From Heliocybe sulcata (taxonomy: Eukaryota; Basidiomycota; Agaricomycetes; Gloeophyllales; Gloeophyllaceae), in contig ML213510.1 of the NCBI GenBank assembly GCA_004369045.1, forward strand, positions 1,088,004 to 1,152,003: a stretch of DNA of 64,000 nucleotides. Reading direction: 5' to 3'. The position numbers and the translations under genes were made by a program. Every line of letters begins with the position of its first letter. Position 1 is the first letter of the stretch. Positions 44,723-58,304 of the stretch are shown here, in pieces. The notes under the pieces are model-generated. The model was not told where the DNA came from. It made no database searches and was given only the letters and a program-made list of their open reading frames with translations.

Positions 44723-47700
44723 TCATAGTTCCCCATGACCCATCGTGACGGCGGGCGACTCCGACGCTTCTACATCTTGAACCAGTTGTTCAACCACTTC
44801 TTCCGGTGTTGTCTCCTGCGAATCAGATACACCGGGAACGTCGGGCTGTGTCTGTTCTTGCGCCTCAACGCGACCCAGAGCCTCCAGTACCTCTCCTTTA
44901 CTCCGGCCGATCACTGGGACCGGTGGGACGCCATCAGCTATTGCTGCACCTTTCTTCTCAGCGTCGGGCACCGGGAGAATGGAAGCCCCCTCAGTCGGCG
45001 ACTGCGGCGTTGTGGGCGCATCGGCATCCGCTCCATCACTTTCACCGCCAAACGCGCGCGCGCCCGACCGCTTGAGACCGCGCAGCCGCGTTTGGAAGCC
45101 AGTGACAATGTCCTTGATCTCCGCCTCCAAGTCATTCAACGCTGCCGAGACGGGGTTGACCGGCGGGGAGGGATGCGAGCCGTTCTGGATCATATAGGCC
45201 TGTTCCGTAAAGTTCTCGCTCGCTACCGCAGAGACATGTCAGCATATTCCGAATAGTGATTCCCTGACCCAGAGCAAGTCTGCTTACCGCGGACAAGGTC
45301 GTGATAGCGGACCCAATCGTGGTAATCAACATCGTCCAACCAGGCGTAATCCATCCCGATATTGGCCTGCGCACTTTCGGCAAAATCTTTCACAGCTTCA
45401 GCCACATCATTCACCTACGAAAGCAAATCAAAAATAGCTCAACGGGAAACTCAGCCTTACGTAGTAATCATACTCACCTCTTGCAGCTCACGGTATTGAA
45501 CGGTCCCATGCCATTCATTCACAAGGCTGGACAACTTCTCGATCCTCTCCTCAAATTTCTTCTCAACGCGGTCCAAAACCTTCCCCCACAACCTCTCCTT
45601 ATCCTGCACACTCCTCTCCTCCTTCTTCAACGTTTTCAAATACCCATCGGCGCCCTTCAAGAACTTCTCCGCCTCCGCCACAAGCGCTTCCACCTCTCCA
45701 TTAATCTCCTTACTCTCCTTCAGCTCCCCAACTGCAGTCTTCCTGACTGCCACCAGTGCCTTCCTCAACGCCTTCCTCTTTTCCTTGATCAACCCCTCCA
45801 GCTCCTGCTCCCACTTCGCGTGCCGCGCCATAATATCCTTCCGCTTTTCCGCCACAGCAGCGCGCTTCTTCTCTTTATCCTCCGCGGTCTCCGAGGGCGT
45901 GGGCGAAGCGAAGATGTCCTCCGATTCGGTCTCTTCCGGCGCAGATTCCACTTCCTCCGCATCGATATCGCCGAGGATCTCGATGAACTCGTTCAGGTCG
46001 AGATCCTCTCCTCCTGGTGCAGATGTTGGCTGCGGAGGCACGACCGAGGAGGACGAGGAGGGTCCAGTAACTTCAGCAACTACAGACTCAACAGTGGATG
46101 TAGCTTCATTCAGAAAGGATGAGACGCTCGAGCTTGCATCCTGCGCGTGTGTCGAGACAACTGACGATGCCGAGGAGACGCTTGAACTCGCATCCTTCCC
46201 ATGCTCAGAGACAATAGAAGATACCGAGGAAACGCTGGAGCTTACGCCCTTTGCCTGACTAGAGATAACTGACGACGCTGAGGATAAGGTCTCGGTGGCA
46301 GATTCAGAAGCATCCGACCAAGCTGATGTCGCCGAAGAAATGGTCGCAGGTACTTCTGCTTCAACTACTGAAGCAGGTACAGAAGCCAATGGGGTAGCGA
46401 CTTTGGCTGCAGTCGCCTCAGGAGCAACTACAGACGAGACAATGCTTTGCGCAGATACAGATGCCGAGGACACGGTCGCAGATGCGCTAGAAGCACTCGA
46501 CGCAGCTTCAGAAGTCAACGAAGACTTGAGCTCCTTGGCACCCGACACCGCCGAGTACACTTGCGTCTTGACCTGCTGAGCCTGGCCGCTGCTAAGCTCT
46601 GTGACCTTCTCCCACATAGTAACGAGATGGGGATCCACGAATTTCCTCCGCTGCTCCTGGAACAAAGCGTAAAGCTGCAGCATCAGCTGCTGGAACTGTT
46701 GCAACACAGGGATAGCGTAGGGTTTTGCAGTCTGGTAGCCGGTCTGTGCCTTCTGTGCGGCGAGGTTAATGTAGGGTTGGGACGTCTGGTACCAGCGCTC
46801 CAGGTTGTACTGGACGAGACGGACACGAGGCGCGACGGCGCGGTGGTACTCCCGCTCGACCTGCGCCCGGTATGGTTCGACTTTTGCCTCGAGCTTTTGC
46901 AGTTCCGGGACGACGCGCTCGTTCCACTGTGGCACGACTCGCTTGTTCCATTGGGGGATAACATAACGAATCCACTGGGTACGCGTCTGGTTGATCACTA
47001 CTTCGCCGGTGGTGATCACTTTTTGGCGGTAGGGCTCAACCTTCTTGACGTATGGGGCAATGGCCGGGTGTTCCAGTGCTGGCCGGAGCGGTGTAAGGAT
47101 GTAGGGTTCGACGAGCCGGTGCTGTGTCGTGGATAGTGCGCGGCAAATTGGATGGGAGTCGGGCGTAATGGGTTGGTTAGGGGAGCATACAAAAAGAGAA
47201 TAAATTAGAAGGGCGGAGAAGAGAATATCTCGGATGAGACCAAGGAAAGTGGTCCGGGCTTTGCGCTGTTTCTATATAACGGTCGGGAGTCAGGACATAA
47301 CGCCTGCAGGGATAGCACTGTGGCATACTTTGGCAGCTTTCTTGTCTTTTGATTTACCTTTTGCTTTCTGGGTTTTGTTGTCCGCATTATCCTAAATTAG
47401 CGAGAACGTCAGCGGCTCTGTTGACAGGAACGATGTCCTTGTGAAGTATCGGAGGAAGACAGATAAACTGTTACTGTCCGTAATTCGGACTCAACAATTG
47501 TTCTGAAGCCGTGACAGTTGTGGGGTACGGAGTTGATGGGCAGTCTCCAGACGTCCTCCACCTCTCCCCCGATTGTCACGCGACTCCAATTGCAAGGTGG
47601 CAGTAGCAAGCAAATGAGAAACTCACCAAGGCTTTCAGCCCTACTGGCTCGGGCACAATCGACGAGCCCGTCGAGTCCACCGCCCCCGAACCATTCCCGG

Positions 47701-47806
47701 CTGGCTTGCCCTTTCCTGCCCTCGGCATTATTTGCGAGGAGCTCGAGTTCGTGCGAGACGCTGACAGCGGTGGCGGCGCTACTGGTGTTTTGCGGGATAC
47801 CACCAT
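44723..47806 (-). CDS. Membrane-anchored serine-rich coiled-coil protein
   Basis: Start 47806 gives MVVSRKTPVAPPPLSASRTN; short exons lead to KQRKARTTFLGLIRDILFSA and LLIYSLFVCSP, one transmembrane segment. Then come repeated proline/tyrosine helices (VEPYRAQVEREYHRAVAPRV, YQTSQPYINLAAQKAQTGYQ, YQTAKPYAIPVLQQF). A Ser/Ala-rich stretch with imperfect SSVSSASSVVS repeats fills about 46100-46550. The last third is coiled coil (WEQELEGLIKEKRKALRKAL) followed by MDYAWLDDVDYHDWVRYHDL and an acidic tail; stop 44723. Many basidiomycetes have such a protein (I recall it being labelled a transcription factor without good cause). It may sit in the ER or outer envelope; function unknown. Confidence 0.7.
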
Positions 47807-48399
47807 TACCGAAGGCGAATATTTACTGCGATTTCGACCAGCGACAAAGGTGTTAGCGGCGAAAGAGGAACATAGACGTGACGGAACAGTGACGAACGAC
47901 CATCAGACGCCACCGAGCGCGTCATGCGCCATTTCCCACAGTGCTTGTTGATGGTGTGCGGCACGTGCGTAGTTAAGCAGCTCGCGAGCTTTCATTAAAG
48001 CCGGCCGTAGTCATTGGTAACATAAAGCGGGTGGTATCTTCCTATTAATTCCTACTCTGTAGTGCGTGTGCGCGGAAGTCACCAATATTCTGGCGTCTCA
48101 TGCCGTACGATGTATCATGGTTCGACGTTGCGTCCACAATAAAGACCATGATACCATGTCACAGCTACAGGGTGCTGTACTATTGTCGAAGACGCGCATT
48201 TTAGTGCAACGCAAACCCAGGACTTCGCGATTTCGGCTGGGTCGTGCGGAACATGATGCGGATGAAGGGCGCGCAACGGAGGGGCACCACGAAGAGACAA
48301 CCTTAACAGGAGGCACACCCGGACGAAACAAAGTAAAACATTGTCATTGCCCAAACATATAATAGATACTACGCAAAATCACACATCACACGTTTATAC
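47807..48399. other. Intergenic
   Basis: Promoter of the membrane-anchored protein gene and terminator of the S53 peptidase. Short frames on both strands (48066-48362) have no domain. Confidence 0.4.
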
Positions 48400-50719
48400 T
48401 CAAACAAGAGCCTGCAACTTTCCAAAGTCCGGGGTCCCAAGTCCAGTCACCTGTTCGCACAAACGTCAGTTCTACTACCCACCACACTAAGGTACGGCAA
48501 CAAGAAACGTACAGGGTCCCATCCCGTCGTCGCATCAAATCCGTTGGTGTTACACCCAGGGTTAGATCCGGACGTAATATCGTTCAGGCCATTGACACCT
48601 GTAGAGTACAGCCATGGGTTGAGGAATCCAAGCGGCGCTTTTCCGCTTGCAATCCGGTAGTCGTTCAAGAGCGCGATGATACCGGCAAATGTCTGTTATT
48701 ATGAGATACCGATGGCGAGTCAAGACATTCTGTCAGCGATGGCATTCATGATATTATGATACCCTAACACCCACCGGTGAGCTAGCGCTGGTGCCGGAGA
48801 CGCCACCGGTCGAGCCGTCCACCACGATTTGGAAATTCCGCCCTTGCGCAGCTACATCTGGGAACCCGCGTCCACTCGAGCTTGAGTAACATACGAACAC
48901 GCATCAGCCGTGTACCGCACTGCGAAAAAAAAACAGGACATACTTGTACAGCCCGCTATAACTACTGCCCAGCGAGCTCAAGAACCCTGACACCGCGCTA
49001 GCCTGGTAGGTGGGCTGCGCGAAGTAGTTCGAGAACCCTCCGCTCGAGAAGTCTACCGCGACCTCAGGGTTCACCTTGTACGTTCCCCCGACAGAGGTGA
49101 CGTAAGGGCCTGTGCCCCATCAACATAGGATCAGCCATGTAATGAATCAAGTGTCACGGTGATCAAAACTCACAGCTCGCAGGGAAGATAGGCTGGAACT
49201 TGACCGTGTTCGTTCCGTCGTTGGTCGTGCACTCGCCGCCGCCAACGCCGAAATCCCCTGACGAGAAGAGGATAGAGCTCCCACGCGCCCCAAGCTGCGC
49301 AAACAGGTTGCACACGCTAGTCGCATAATCAAGGGGTACCTGAAATCATGCGCGAAGGTTGTGTTAAGGTTAGCTGCTTCCCAACTACACGGATACGGAA
49401 AAATGGATGTACCGTCTGTTCGTCATCACCGTAGGACGTCGTGAAGGTCTGGGGAATAGAAGTCTGATTCAAGATATAGTTCAGCCAGTTGAGATATGGC
49501 TCGTTGGTATTGGACGTCGTCTGAGAGTCGGAGTTGAAGGGAGGGGAGCCGCCCGTGCTGCGAACAGTGAGAGGTCGTTCCGAGAGCCGACGAGTATCTT
49601 TCTACATACCTGTAATAGATGTTGGGGGTAGGGTAGCTGATGGCCTCCGTGTATTGTATATCAAGGTTGGCCTAAAATGCCCACGTAGGTCGGTATCGGG
49701 CCAGAGCAACGGGAAGGAGCACTCACCTCAGTGCCAGGGTCGGACTGGTCGTCGCCCCCGCCGTTGATCTGCAGAACGCTAAAGTTGGCGCTCGAGGCGT
49801 CGGACCTGAACCTCTGCAAGAATGTCTGCACGGATAGGTCAGCAAATGCGATCGCATGGCCAGGCATGGTCGTCGCCTACCCTAAGATCCGAGTGCGTAG
49901 CGTACTCATTCAGGTAACCTGAAACACCAAGCTTGTTCGTCGAGGTAGCCTGGGGAGTGTACGACGACGTGTTGTACAAAGTACGAAGACACGATGGCGT
50001 GATAGTGGAACCACAACTCGAAGGAACGGTAGCCAACGAGCCGAGCTCGTTCTGGAAGTCATCAGCGTCCACAGTAGGGAGGTCCGTCTCGCGAAAGCTT
50101 GTGGCCTTCATGCTCTTAATGGTGCCGAAGTAGGTTGTGGGAGTGATAACTTGGATGTGCTCGTGCAGCACGGAAGGGAGGCTGTAGCTCAAGGTTCGGA
50201 CCACGGTGTCATAGGTACCATCGTGCTGGTAGACATTGTATTTTGTGCCTAACCTTGTACGTCAGCGCAAGATTTTGTGTAAGATGCGAAAGACTCACCC
50301 AGCATACGCTCAGCCTGGTCGACGGTGACAATCAACTTGATCCAATCACCTCCCGCAGAACGGTGGGTATCCGCAACTTGCACGCCATGATGCTCAAGCC
50401 ATTCTTCCACAACATCGACAGAATCCGGGTGCGGCTTCACGAGCTCCTCGACTTGCTCCTTGGACAAGTGCTGGCCGTACCGTTCGTGGTCGGGATCGCT
50501 AACCTCGTACAGCGACGTAATAAGCTGATCAATCTTGTCCTGCTTCAGTCCAATCCTCATCTCCATCCTACTATCCTTGGGCGCAGGCTGCTGGTACGTC
50601 CACCCTCTCGGCGTCTCCACCCAGGCATGCTTCACCTCCAGGTCGTCCCACCGCTTCTCAAGGAGGGGCTTGGCCCAAACGCTCGCCGCAGCGAGGGCGA
50701 GTACGAGAGTCCGCAACAT
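48400..50719 (-). CDS. Secreted tripeptidyl-peptidase/sedolisin, family S53
   Basis: About ten exons. Start 50719 gives [20 protein letters not shown], a signal peptide, then the propeptide ([59 protein letters not shown]). The mature part has the catalytic Glu and Asp in DPGTEANLDIQY, the oxyanion Asp in [12 protein letters not shown], and the nucleophile in [29 protein letters not shown] and [20 protein letters not shown] complete the calcium-site region. All active residues are present. These acid peptidases cut tripeptides from proteins outside the cell or in the vacuole and are expanded in wood-decay fungi. Confidence 0.95.
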
Positions 50720-51789
50720 CGTCAGAGAGGAGTGGGTGCTGAGACTGCAGGATCATCCGGAGATTCATAAGAAGTATCTTATATTTACCGCAGCGGAGAA
50801 GAAGGGTGGAAGCCACCCGGTGCTCTTGCTTCTTTTCGCACAGCTTTGTGATTCTGACGGCTGGCAGACGACTTATCGGGGATTGAGCATACGAGGGCAT
50901 GGCAACTGTGAGTGGGGGTGGCTGACATCAGAGTCGCGACGACCGGCAACCGCACTCAGCCTCTCCCCAACTGGCTACGAATATTCCGCCCATTGCTCCA
51001 AAAAGTGATGGCAATGTTTCGGCCGTTGCGACATTTGATGGGGAAAGTAAGGGAAAGTATGGGCGGCTGCAGTGATCTTCCTAAGATGCAACCGGCCTCC
51101 GTAGGTCGCTTTATTAATTCTATATATGCGCACACACGTACACGGTCTCACCTGCGACCTTTCCTACCGCTTGAGTGTTCGCGTGGCATGATGTAGACTG
51201 AGTCTGACTGACCATATCCCAGACTTCGGGCAAAAAGACCGCCTATGTAGGAGCTCAACAAACCATGCGCCCATGCTATTGACCCGAAGGCGCGGAACTC
51301 CTTTAGAGATGATATCTCCAGAGCTTCGTGCCTTTCGCCGACGACGGAGAGCCTCAGTTGCCAGAGTGCGCGATATAGCATCATTAAAGCAGAATAGAGT
51401 CGTTATCGTAAGGGAGAACGTGACGAAGTATCTCATGCGTATGAGAGCACTAGCAGAACACTGGCAGGAGCTGTCAGACAAGGTGTGGATCAAAAGAACT
51501 CAAATCATTTGATAGCATCCTCTCCCCAGACTGTGTTCGTAAAGGCGGGATTAAGATTAAGAAGCGACTGCATACAGCATACCTGCAGCTGTCAAGGATT
51601 CGTCGGGAACGGATTCGTGTGAGGAACAAAGAGTACAATATTTGTAAGTATCTGTACATGCCACTGAGCACAGCCCTGAAGGCGGAACCACATGAGCTTA
51701 TATGACGACCAACCATACTCATTCCAAAGCTGGAACCAACTGACGCCTATGTCCCCGCATATACTGACCAAGCTCGAAGCAAACGCCGC
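50720..51789. other. Intergenic, no gene recognised
   Basis: About 1.07 kb upstream of the S53 peptidase and downstream of the DUF1680 gene. A small rightward frame at 51273-51512 (arginine-rich) overlaps a leftward one at 51164-51493; neither has a domain. Confidence 0.35.
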
Positions 51790-54778
51790 CTAAGAACTGG
51801 AGAGGTCAACAACCGGGAACTCCCCAATCCTCAACTTCGTACTCTGCAACATCCATCAGCCCCTTCCTCACACCCCAAAAGCGCGTACTCACCCCATAAG
51901 GCCACAACGTAACATTCCTAACCGCGCCCGTACACGCCGGATTCTCCGGCGGACTCGAAGCGAACATATCTCCCCCAACACCCCACTCAACCGCGCACGC
52001 CATGGCACTGATCGAAAACGGCGGCAGCCCAGAGTCAAAGATCGGCGAGGGCAAGCTGCCGGACGCAGGCGGGTTACTGTTGAAGACCAGCGTCTTCGGA
52101 TCGATGGCATACTGCCACGGCTCCGTCGCGTCGAACTCTATGTCGGCAGCGAGAGGCTGCTGCGCGTTGCGCGTCAGGACGGTGCTGTTCCTCGAGATGT
52201 CGAAGGCGTAATGGAGAGGCCCGCGGTGGACGGCGATTGAGCCATGCGGGCGAGATTCTGATTGAAAGCATAAATCGTCCAGTCAGATTTGCGTCCACTC
52301 GTAAGGAGATGCAGCCTCAGCTGACCGGTGGTGATATCCGCAGGCAGCTCCAAAGTAAACTTGGTAGTCCCTGCCTCGACTTGTACAGCGTGGAGCCCGT
52401 TCTCAGGCGCCACATTCTGAGCCTCCCCGCCGTCCACCGCAATCGTGCCGTTCGTCACCCAGCTCGGGATCCTTACATAGTACGAGAACGGCTTCGTCGC
52501 AGTGACAGTTGTAGTCAAACTGTCACCGAAGGGATACAAAGTATCGACGTTGACAGTCACCGCATTGTCTGTTCGCTTCGTTAGCACTCGGATAAGCTGG
52601 ATATGAACGGGACAAAGGATACCGTTTGCGAGAGTAGTGTTGGTGCTGAAGGGCCCGAGGTACACGTGCACGAGGGACTGTTTGTCCGGGGTTGTCACGA
52701 AGGCGTTGGCAACGAACTTGGGCCAGCCTTGAGGATGATTCACCGTACAGCACCTGATATACGTCTTCGTCAAACGCCTATTAATGGAGTGCAACTTGCA
52801 TCGTCTCTCACGGGTAGTTAGGCTCGAGACCGAACACGTTCGAGTAAGGTCTACAATTCGATCCTCAAATCAATAATCGCGCGGAGAATGGAGAGCGCGT
52901 ACCCGTCATTGGGGAAAGGGTTCCTAGTCGATTACTCAGGCTATCGTCGCACCTGGAAGAGGAAGGATACTCACGGCGTCATGTTCTTCGCCGCGATCTG
53001 GTTTTGCTGCTGTAAATACTGTCGTGACCACATATCCCCCGTCAAAGTCGCTGGAAGAGCGTTGTAGGTGATCCTCTCGACCTTCAAGAGGTCCCATGAG
53101 CAGGGCGCCTTGGTATAACAAATGCACTACGTACTCTATCTGCGTATTTCGGGTCGCCGATGACCTGGTACAGGTACGATCCCCTAGGTTTGGTGGTAAG
53201 CTCCTCGCTAGTGCAGTAGACGTCTAGTACTCACGAAAACATCGTTTCCTATGGCGAAAGCTCGCATCAGCAGATTATCTCGCGACGCAGAAGGTAAGAA
53301 GTGTACCACGACGAGACACAGCTCGGTACTGCAGCGCATGATACAGATCATATTTTAGCCATCGCTGACTCCATAGTTAAGGTGCGCCACGCACCCTCTG
53401 ACAGCTTCCAGCCCGGCGAGATACTCGTCCGCAGCATAGATGCCAGACGGCCTCCCGTGATACTGGAACAGCAAATCCCAGCCTTCACTGGCCCTATCCA
53501 AGTCTACAGCACTCATTAATCTATACCCATCCATCTCACCACTTCCCGAACGAGACGTACCTGACTGGTTGTGCGTAAAGCGATATGTAGCAGGGAGCGC
53601 CTTAAGCCCCTCCGCCATATTAACCCCATGCCACGTCAGCACGTCGAATGGGTTCTCCAAGTTCTCCGTAGCCTCTTTCGGGAAGTACTACGCCCCCGCA
53701 ACAAATCAACTCTCCTCCCTCAAACAGGAACAGCGCACACCCACCTCAGCCGAAAACACATCCTCCCACGGATCTCCAGTCCACTTCAATAACTTCATAG
53801 TCTCAAGCAGCACATCCTCGTTGCCTTCGGGGTGGTAGTCGTACAGCCATTGCAGCGCCATCACAAAGTCCTCCCACCGCGTCTTCGCCCAGCCGCCGTC
53901 GCCCAGGCCCTCGCCGTTCTTCAGCATCGTGTTCGCCAGCTGCACGAATTTGTGCATCCCACTGACAATTTTAGTTGTCTGCGAGGGATCGTACTCGGCC
54001 ATGTTGATTGCTCCAAACATGAATGGGTACCTTCAGACGGTCGTGGTATTAGTCAGGGCGGGGTGGAAGGAGTGGAGGGGAGAGAGGCAGACCTGGCCCA
54101 GAGATAGCGCGGCTTGGTGGTGTTGACTTCGGGGCCAAACCACCCGGTGGCGTCTTGGTGGTCGAGTACGTAGTCGAGGAATTCTTGGGTTTGGGATTGG
54201 ATGGTGGCGTCGTTGGTAAGTACGCCGTGGACGACCATCCCATTCTGCGTTCCCACGCGACGATGTCAGTTGGAGGCCCTGGGATGAATTTGGAGGTACG
54301 TACAAACCAATAAACGCCCGCTATTGCAAGTGTTTAGTACTTGGAGGTCAGTTCTCAAGCATAAAATTGGCACCTTCTTCCAGATCAGAGTAGTCTGAAT
54401 CTCCGCCGATCCAGTCGCTCTGCGCCACGCTATGTACAGCCGTGAGGCGATCAGTGCAACATCCTGCACGCTAAACCGGACGCACTAGTCATAAAATTCA
54501 TGCTCGTGGCCTGCCAAACCGTTCGTCTGTACGCTCAACTGTTGTCTCGATCAGCCTCGAGCCCGGCTGCATCAGGCAACATAAACAGCGCACCTGGTCA
54601 TACAGCCACCCTGATGCCTTGACAGCACCGAGCGGAAGGTATTCGTACTTCTTGGGCGCAACTAATACCACGCCATCAGCTGGAGGAGATCACAACGCCA
54701 AGCACATTACTCACGTCCGCTCTGAGCGTACACGCTGGCCGAGCCAGCTAGAAGAGCCAAGGTGACTAGGCGAGCCAT
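51790..54778 (-). CDS. Secreted DUF1680 glycoside hydrolase (GH127-like, beta-L-arabinofuranosidase fold)
   Basis: A gene of about fourteen exons. Start 54778 gives MARLVTLALLAGSASVYAQS, a signal peptide. Then LRPKKYEYLPLGAVKASGWL, SDYSDLEEGASYWFNGMVVH, DATGWFGPEVNTTKPRYLWA, YPFMFGAINMAEYDPSQTTK, WEDFVMALQWLYDYHPEGNE and VLTWHGVNMAEGLKALPATY form the (alpha/alpha)6 barrel. VVETMFSASYLYQVIGDPKY places the Glu seen in the family; PCCTVNHPQGWPKFV holds paired cysteines where GH127 enzymes have their metal-bound cysteines. A beta-sandwich end follows (PFSYYVRIPSWVTNGTIAVD), stop 51790. The family removes arabinofuranose from plant glycans in bacteria; the fungal substrate is not known. Confidence 0.85.
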
Positions 54779-55329
54779 CCGGACTGGTATTTCCTTACAC
54801 TCCTGGTTCAGGCTCGAGATGTTGTGTATATATACATTTCTGTATCGCTGCAGCAGATAGAAGAGCGGCGCATTGTGGGCACGGAGTTCTCTGGGCACGA
54901 GGCCGTATCATACCAGAGCTATCTCGGGCCTGGAGGTCACAGACATGGTATCAGAAGCAATGTGAGCATGGTACGGGCCGCTAGGAAGGAGCGGTCTCAT
55001 TATTGCGGTCCGCTGGATATCATCATCTTTGTGCTCTGGAGATGAAGGAAGGCGTGAACTTATTGAGGTGATATATATCGGTAGAAAGAACGCTTACCAT
55101 CAGCGCTCTAGCACTATATGTACTAGCATATCTATCCACAAATCCTTCGAATGATGTGATTTTGTACTGGACCGCGATGGTCATCTGCGAGAGACCGAAT
55201 CAATATCGAGAAGCGTAGGGCACGCCGCGGCAATGAACCGCGGCTGGCAATGCTCCTCTCGTCTGCGCTCCCATCATCACAAAGTACTGCTTCCGATACA
55301 ACTCTGATCCCTCCTGCGGAATACGACCA
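54779..55329. other. Divergent promoter region
   Basis: 550 bases between the leftward DUF1680 gene and the rightward F-box gene. A TATATATA run at 54828-54835, about 50 bases before the DUF1680 start, may be its TATA box. Confidence 0.45.
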
Positions 55330-57298
55330 ATGGTGGCAGAAGACAAGGTCTTCGCAGGCCTGCTGACGGTCCCTAGCGAGGTCTTCTACCAAATTGCTGC
55401 ATTCCTCGACGTCCCAGACGTCCTCGCGCTTAGAAAGGCCAGTGCTGATTTATCTAGGAAATGTGTGAGGGTGCGCGATGTGATCGTGGATTATGCAGAG
55501 CTATAGGGTGCGACTGGAGCTGAAGGGTGGAATGGAGCAAGAGTTACGGCGAGCAGTAAACCGACCGCAACCTCTGAATGTAGCCCGAATCCTAAAGCAA
55601 TCAGCGGTGCCTCCTGGACATTGATAGACTCGCATTCAATCCTGACCCTAACCGTTGGGTGAGTGTAGTATGACATACATGCCACAAATCTGCCGCATAT
55701 ATGTACCCTTCAGCTCGCAATTGCACCTCTACATCGCACCCGCACCCTCCCAGTACCAATCTCCAGTACTACAAATTACTTACTAAAACTCTCGCAGACC
55801 TGCCGAATCCTCTCGTCTCTCACCCACGAAAAATCCCTCTGGTTCGACCTCATCCGGCGACAGCAGCTCTCACTCCCGCTCCCCCCAGGCGCACGCGCAC
55901 ACGACTCTCTCACCTCCCTCACCTCCGCGCACCTGGAATCCATCGCCACCACAGCCCACCACACCGACCAGACATGGCGGCTCCCGCGGCCTGCTATCCT
56001 AAAGACATTTTCGCCGCACTTCGGTAGCTTCATACTTGCGCTGGAGGTCTTCCTCGACCGATGGCTTTTGTGCGTGTACTCCGAGGGTGTAGTCGCGCTG
56101 TGGGATCTGGAGGATGAGCCTGAGCGCGAGGTGGAGTCGTCCGGGTCGTGTAGAGCGTGCGTGAAGTTGCGGGGGAACAGACCGTGGACGTCCGCGGTCG
56201 CCTGCTTGGATGCTGAGAACGAGGGTATTATCGTAGCGACTACCCGCACGGAGGGGTGAGCATCTCTCTACATGCTATATCAGATTTGCAGCCAACTTAG
56301 AGCATCCAGCCCTTCCACGACATGCATCACCCGGATACCCTTCACCCCGGGCGTCGGATACCCCGACTACGACTACCAGGAGGTCGCCACCCTCCAGAGC
56401 TCCTCCGCCCAAATCACGCGTGCCATCAACCCCTCCTTACATCTCGTCGCGTTCTCCCGGTCCTGCTACATCGACGTGGTGGACTGGCACACCCAGGAAT
56501 GCGTCTCCATATCCACCCAATCTGACGACCTAGACGAACTGGTGAGCCGCTGTTCAACGTTCAACATTCAAAGGTAGCGGACTGACATATGCGCGCAGTG
56601 GAACGGCATCGTCGGCGTGCGGTTCTGCGGGCGGCACGTCCTTTGCATCAAGACGCGCTCCGTCGAGCTGTACGCTCTCCCTCCGCTCCCTCTCTCCTCC
56701 TCCGCCTCTACCGCCCCGCGCCCTGCCACCTCCCGCACCTTCCCCAACACGACCTTCCGCGGCGTCTCCATCTCGCACCCACATCCCTCGCCCTCGCCCT
56801 CCTGGACTGCCTCCTTCCTAGCCTACGACGTCCTCCGCGGGCTCTTCCACTACCGCGTCGCCCTCCCAGACCCCAGCGCGCCCCGGCTCGCGGTGTCCCT
56901 CGCAGGCGTGCACGCGATGACGTCCCTCGTGCGATCGCCTTCCGTGTCCGCGCTGGCTGCAGAAATTGCAGGCAGAAATACGGGCCGCGGGTTTGTGAGC
57001 GCGTGCTGTCTGGGCCCGGAGGGGAAGCGCGGCATGTGGATTGAGCGCACGAGGGGGAGCACGAAGAGGAGCGTGATGGTGTTCTCTGCGACTGCGGACG
57101 AGGGAGAGGCGGAGATAGATGGGAGAGCGGTGTACGAGATTGGGTCCTATGATCTAAGAGGTACGTTGCAGATTCGACTTGTTTGCGGACATTAGGAACT
57201 GATTTCGGGAGCAGATGATCTGACGCATTGTGCGTTTTCGGAGGTGACGGGCAGGATTGTGCTCGGGACGCGGTCTGGGCATATTCAAGTGCTCTAGT
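55330..57298 (+). CDS. F-box protein with beta-propeller-like C-terminal region
   Basis: Start 55330 (MVAEDKVFAGLLTVPSEVFY) gives the first half of an F-box, VPSEVFYQIAAFLDVPDVLA, completed by a later exon TCRILSSLTHEKSLWFDLIR. The intron between is unusually long (about 350 bases) and its donor is not obvious. The body reads LALEVFLDRWLLCVYSEGVV, ALWDLEDEPEREVESSG, then GYPDYDYQEVATLQSSS, LHLVAFSRSCYIDVVDWHTQ, VRFCGRHVLCIKTRSVELYA and ends CAFSEVTGRIVLGTRSGHIQ, resembling irregular propeller blades. This pattern is common in large mushroom F-box families that serve SCF ubiquitin ligases. Target unknown. Confidence 0.75.
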
Positions 57299-57617
57299 CT
57301 CACTACACGAGTACATCATGTTGCTGGAGATAGCTTAAGTATTTCTGCTCGATTATAAACGCGACTGCAGTTCCATTAGTCCCCACCAATTTCTTGTACA
57401 ATCTGGACGTGCCACACGTTTATATTTCTTGCCCAGCTGTGGCATTTTACGTATGAGTGATCGATCGGCCGAGTAAATCCATCCGAATAGGGCGAGGCCA
57501 TAATTAAAGTTATATATCAAACAGGGCCTTCAAAAAGTTTACTTTCTTTCTGACTCGACCTCCTCCTCCTCCTTCACTGACACTCCCGACTACGCGCCTT
57601 TATTGAAGTTCAACAAG
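57299..57617. promoter_or_regulatory. Upstream region of argininosuccinate synthase
   Basis: 319 bases between same-strand genes. A CT-rich stretch (57557-57580) precedes the start codon. No TGACTC-type Gcn4/CPC1 site is certain, though TGACTCG occurs at about 57551. Confidence 0.45.
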
Positions 57618-58269
57618 ATGCCCAGTTCAAAAGGCCGCGTTCTCCTGGCATACTCTGGCGGTCTCGGTACGCACTAGCTTACTTTCGCATGCTCGTTATA
57701 GACTGAGTAAAGGGAAATATGTACAGATACGTCGTGTATCCTCGCATGGTTGATTGAGCAGGGATACGAGACCGTCGCGTTCATGGCGGACGTTGGGCAG
57801 GAGGAGGTGCGTCGGCGACTGTGACTTCCGTGGTATGTATATCCAGTTAATCTCGAGTATTTTATGTAGGACTTTGAGGCCGCACGGGCGAAGGCGCTGA
57901 AGGTCGGCGCTGAGAAGTTCATCTTGGAGGTAGGGATGTTGGAGTTGGTGCAGCGAGGAGAAGGGTATCTCACGGAACGGTGCTATAGGACCTCCGACGC
58001 GAGTTTGTCGAGGAGCTGATCTACCCCGCCATCCAAGCAAACTGTATCTACGAAGTGTGTCTGCCCCACATTTTCCCCTCGCTCGCTTGACGAACCACCG
58101 CCATTCTAGAACGTATATCTCCTCGGGACCTCGCTCGCACGTCCAGTTATCGCTCGTGGCATGATAGCCGTCGCGGAGAGGGAGGGCTGCGAGTAAGTGT
58201 GCAGCTCCCGCATCATCTATCCCGTGCCTGTCTAATGCGTTATATCAAAGCTTCGTATCCCACGGGTGT

Positions 58270-58304
<35 letters not shown>

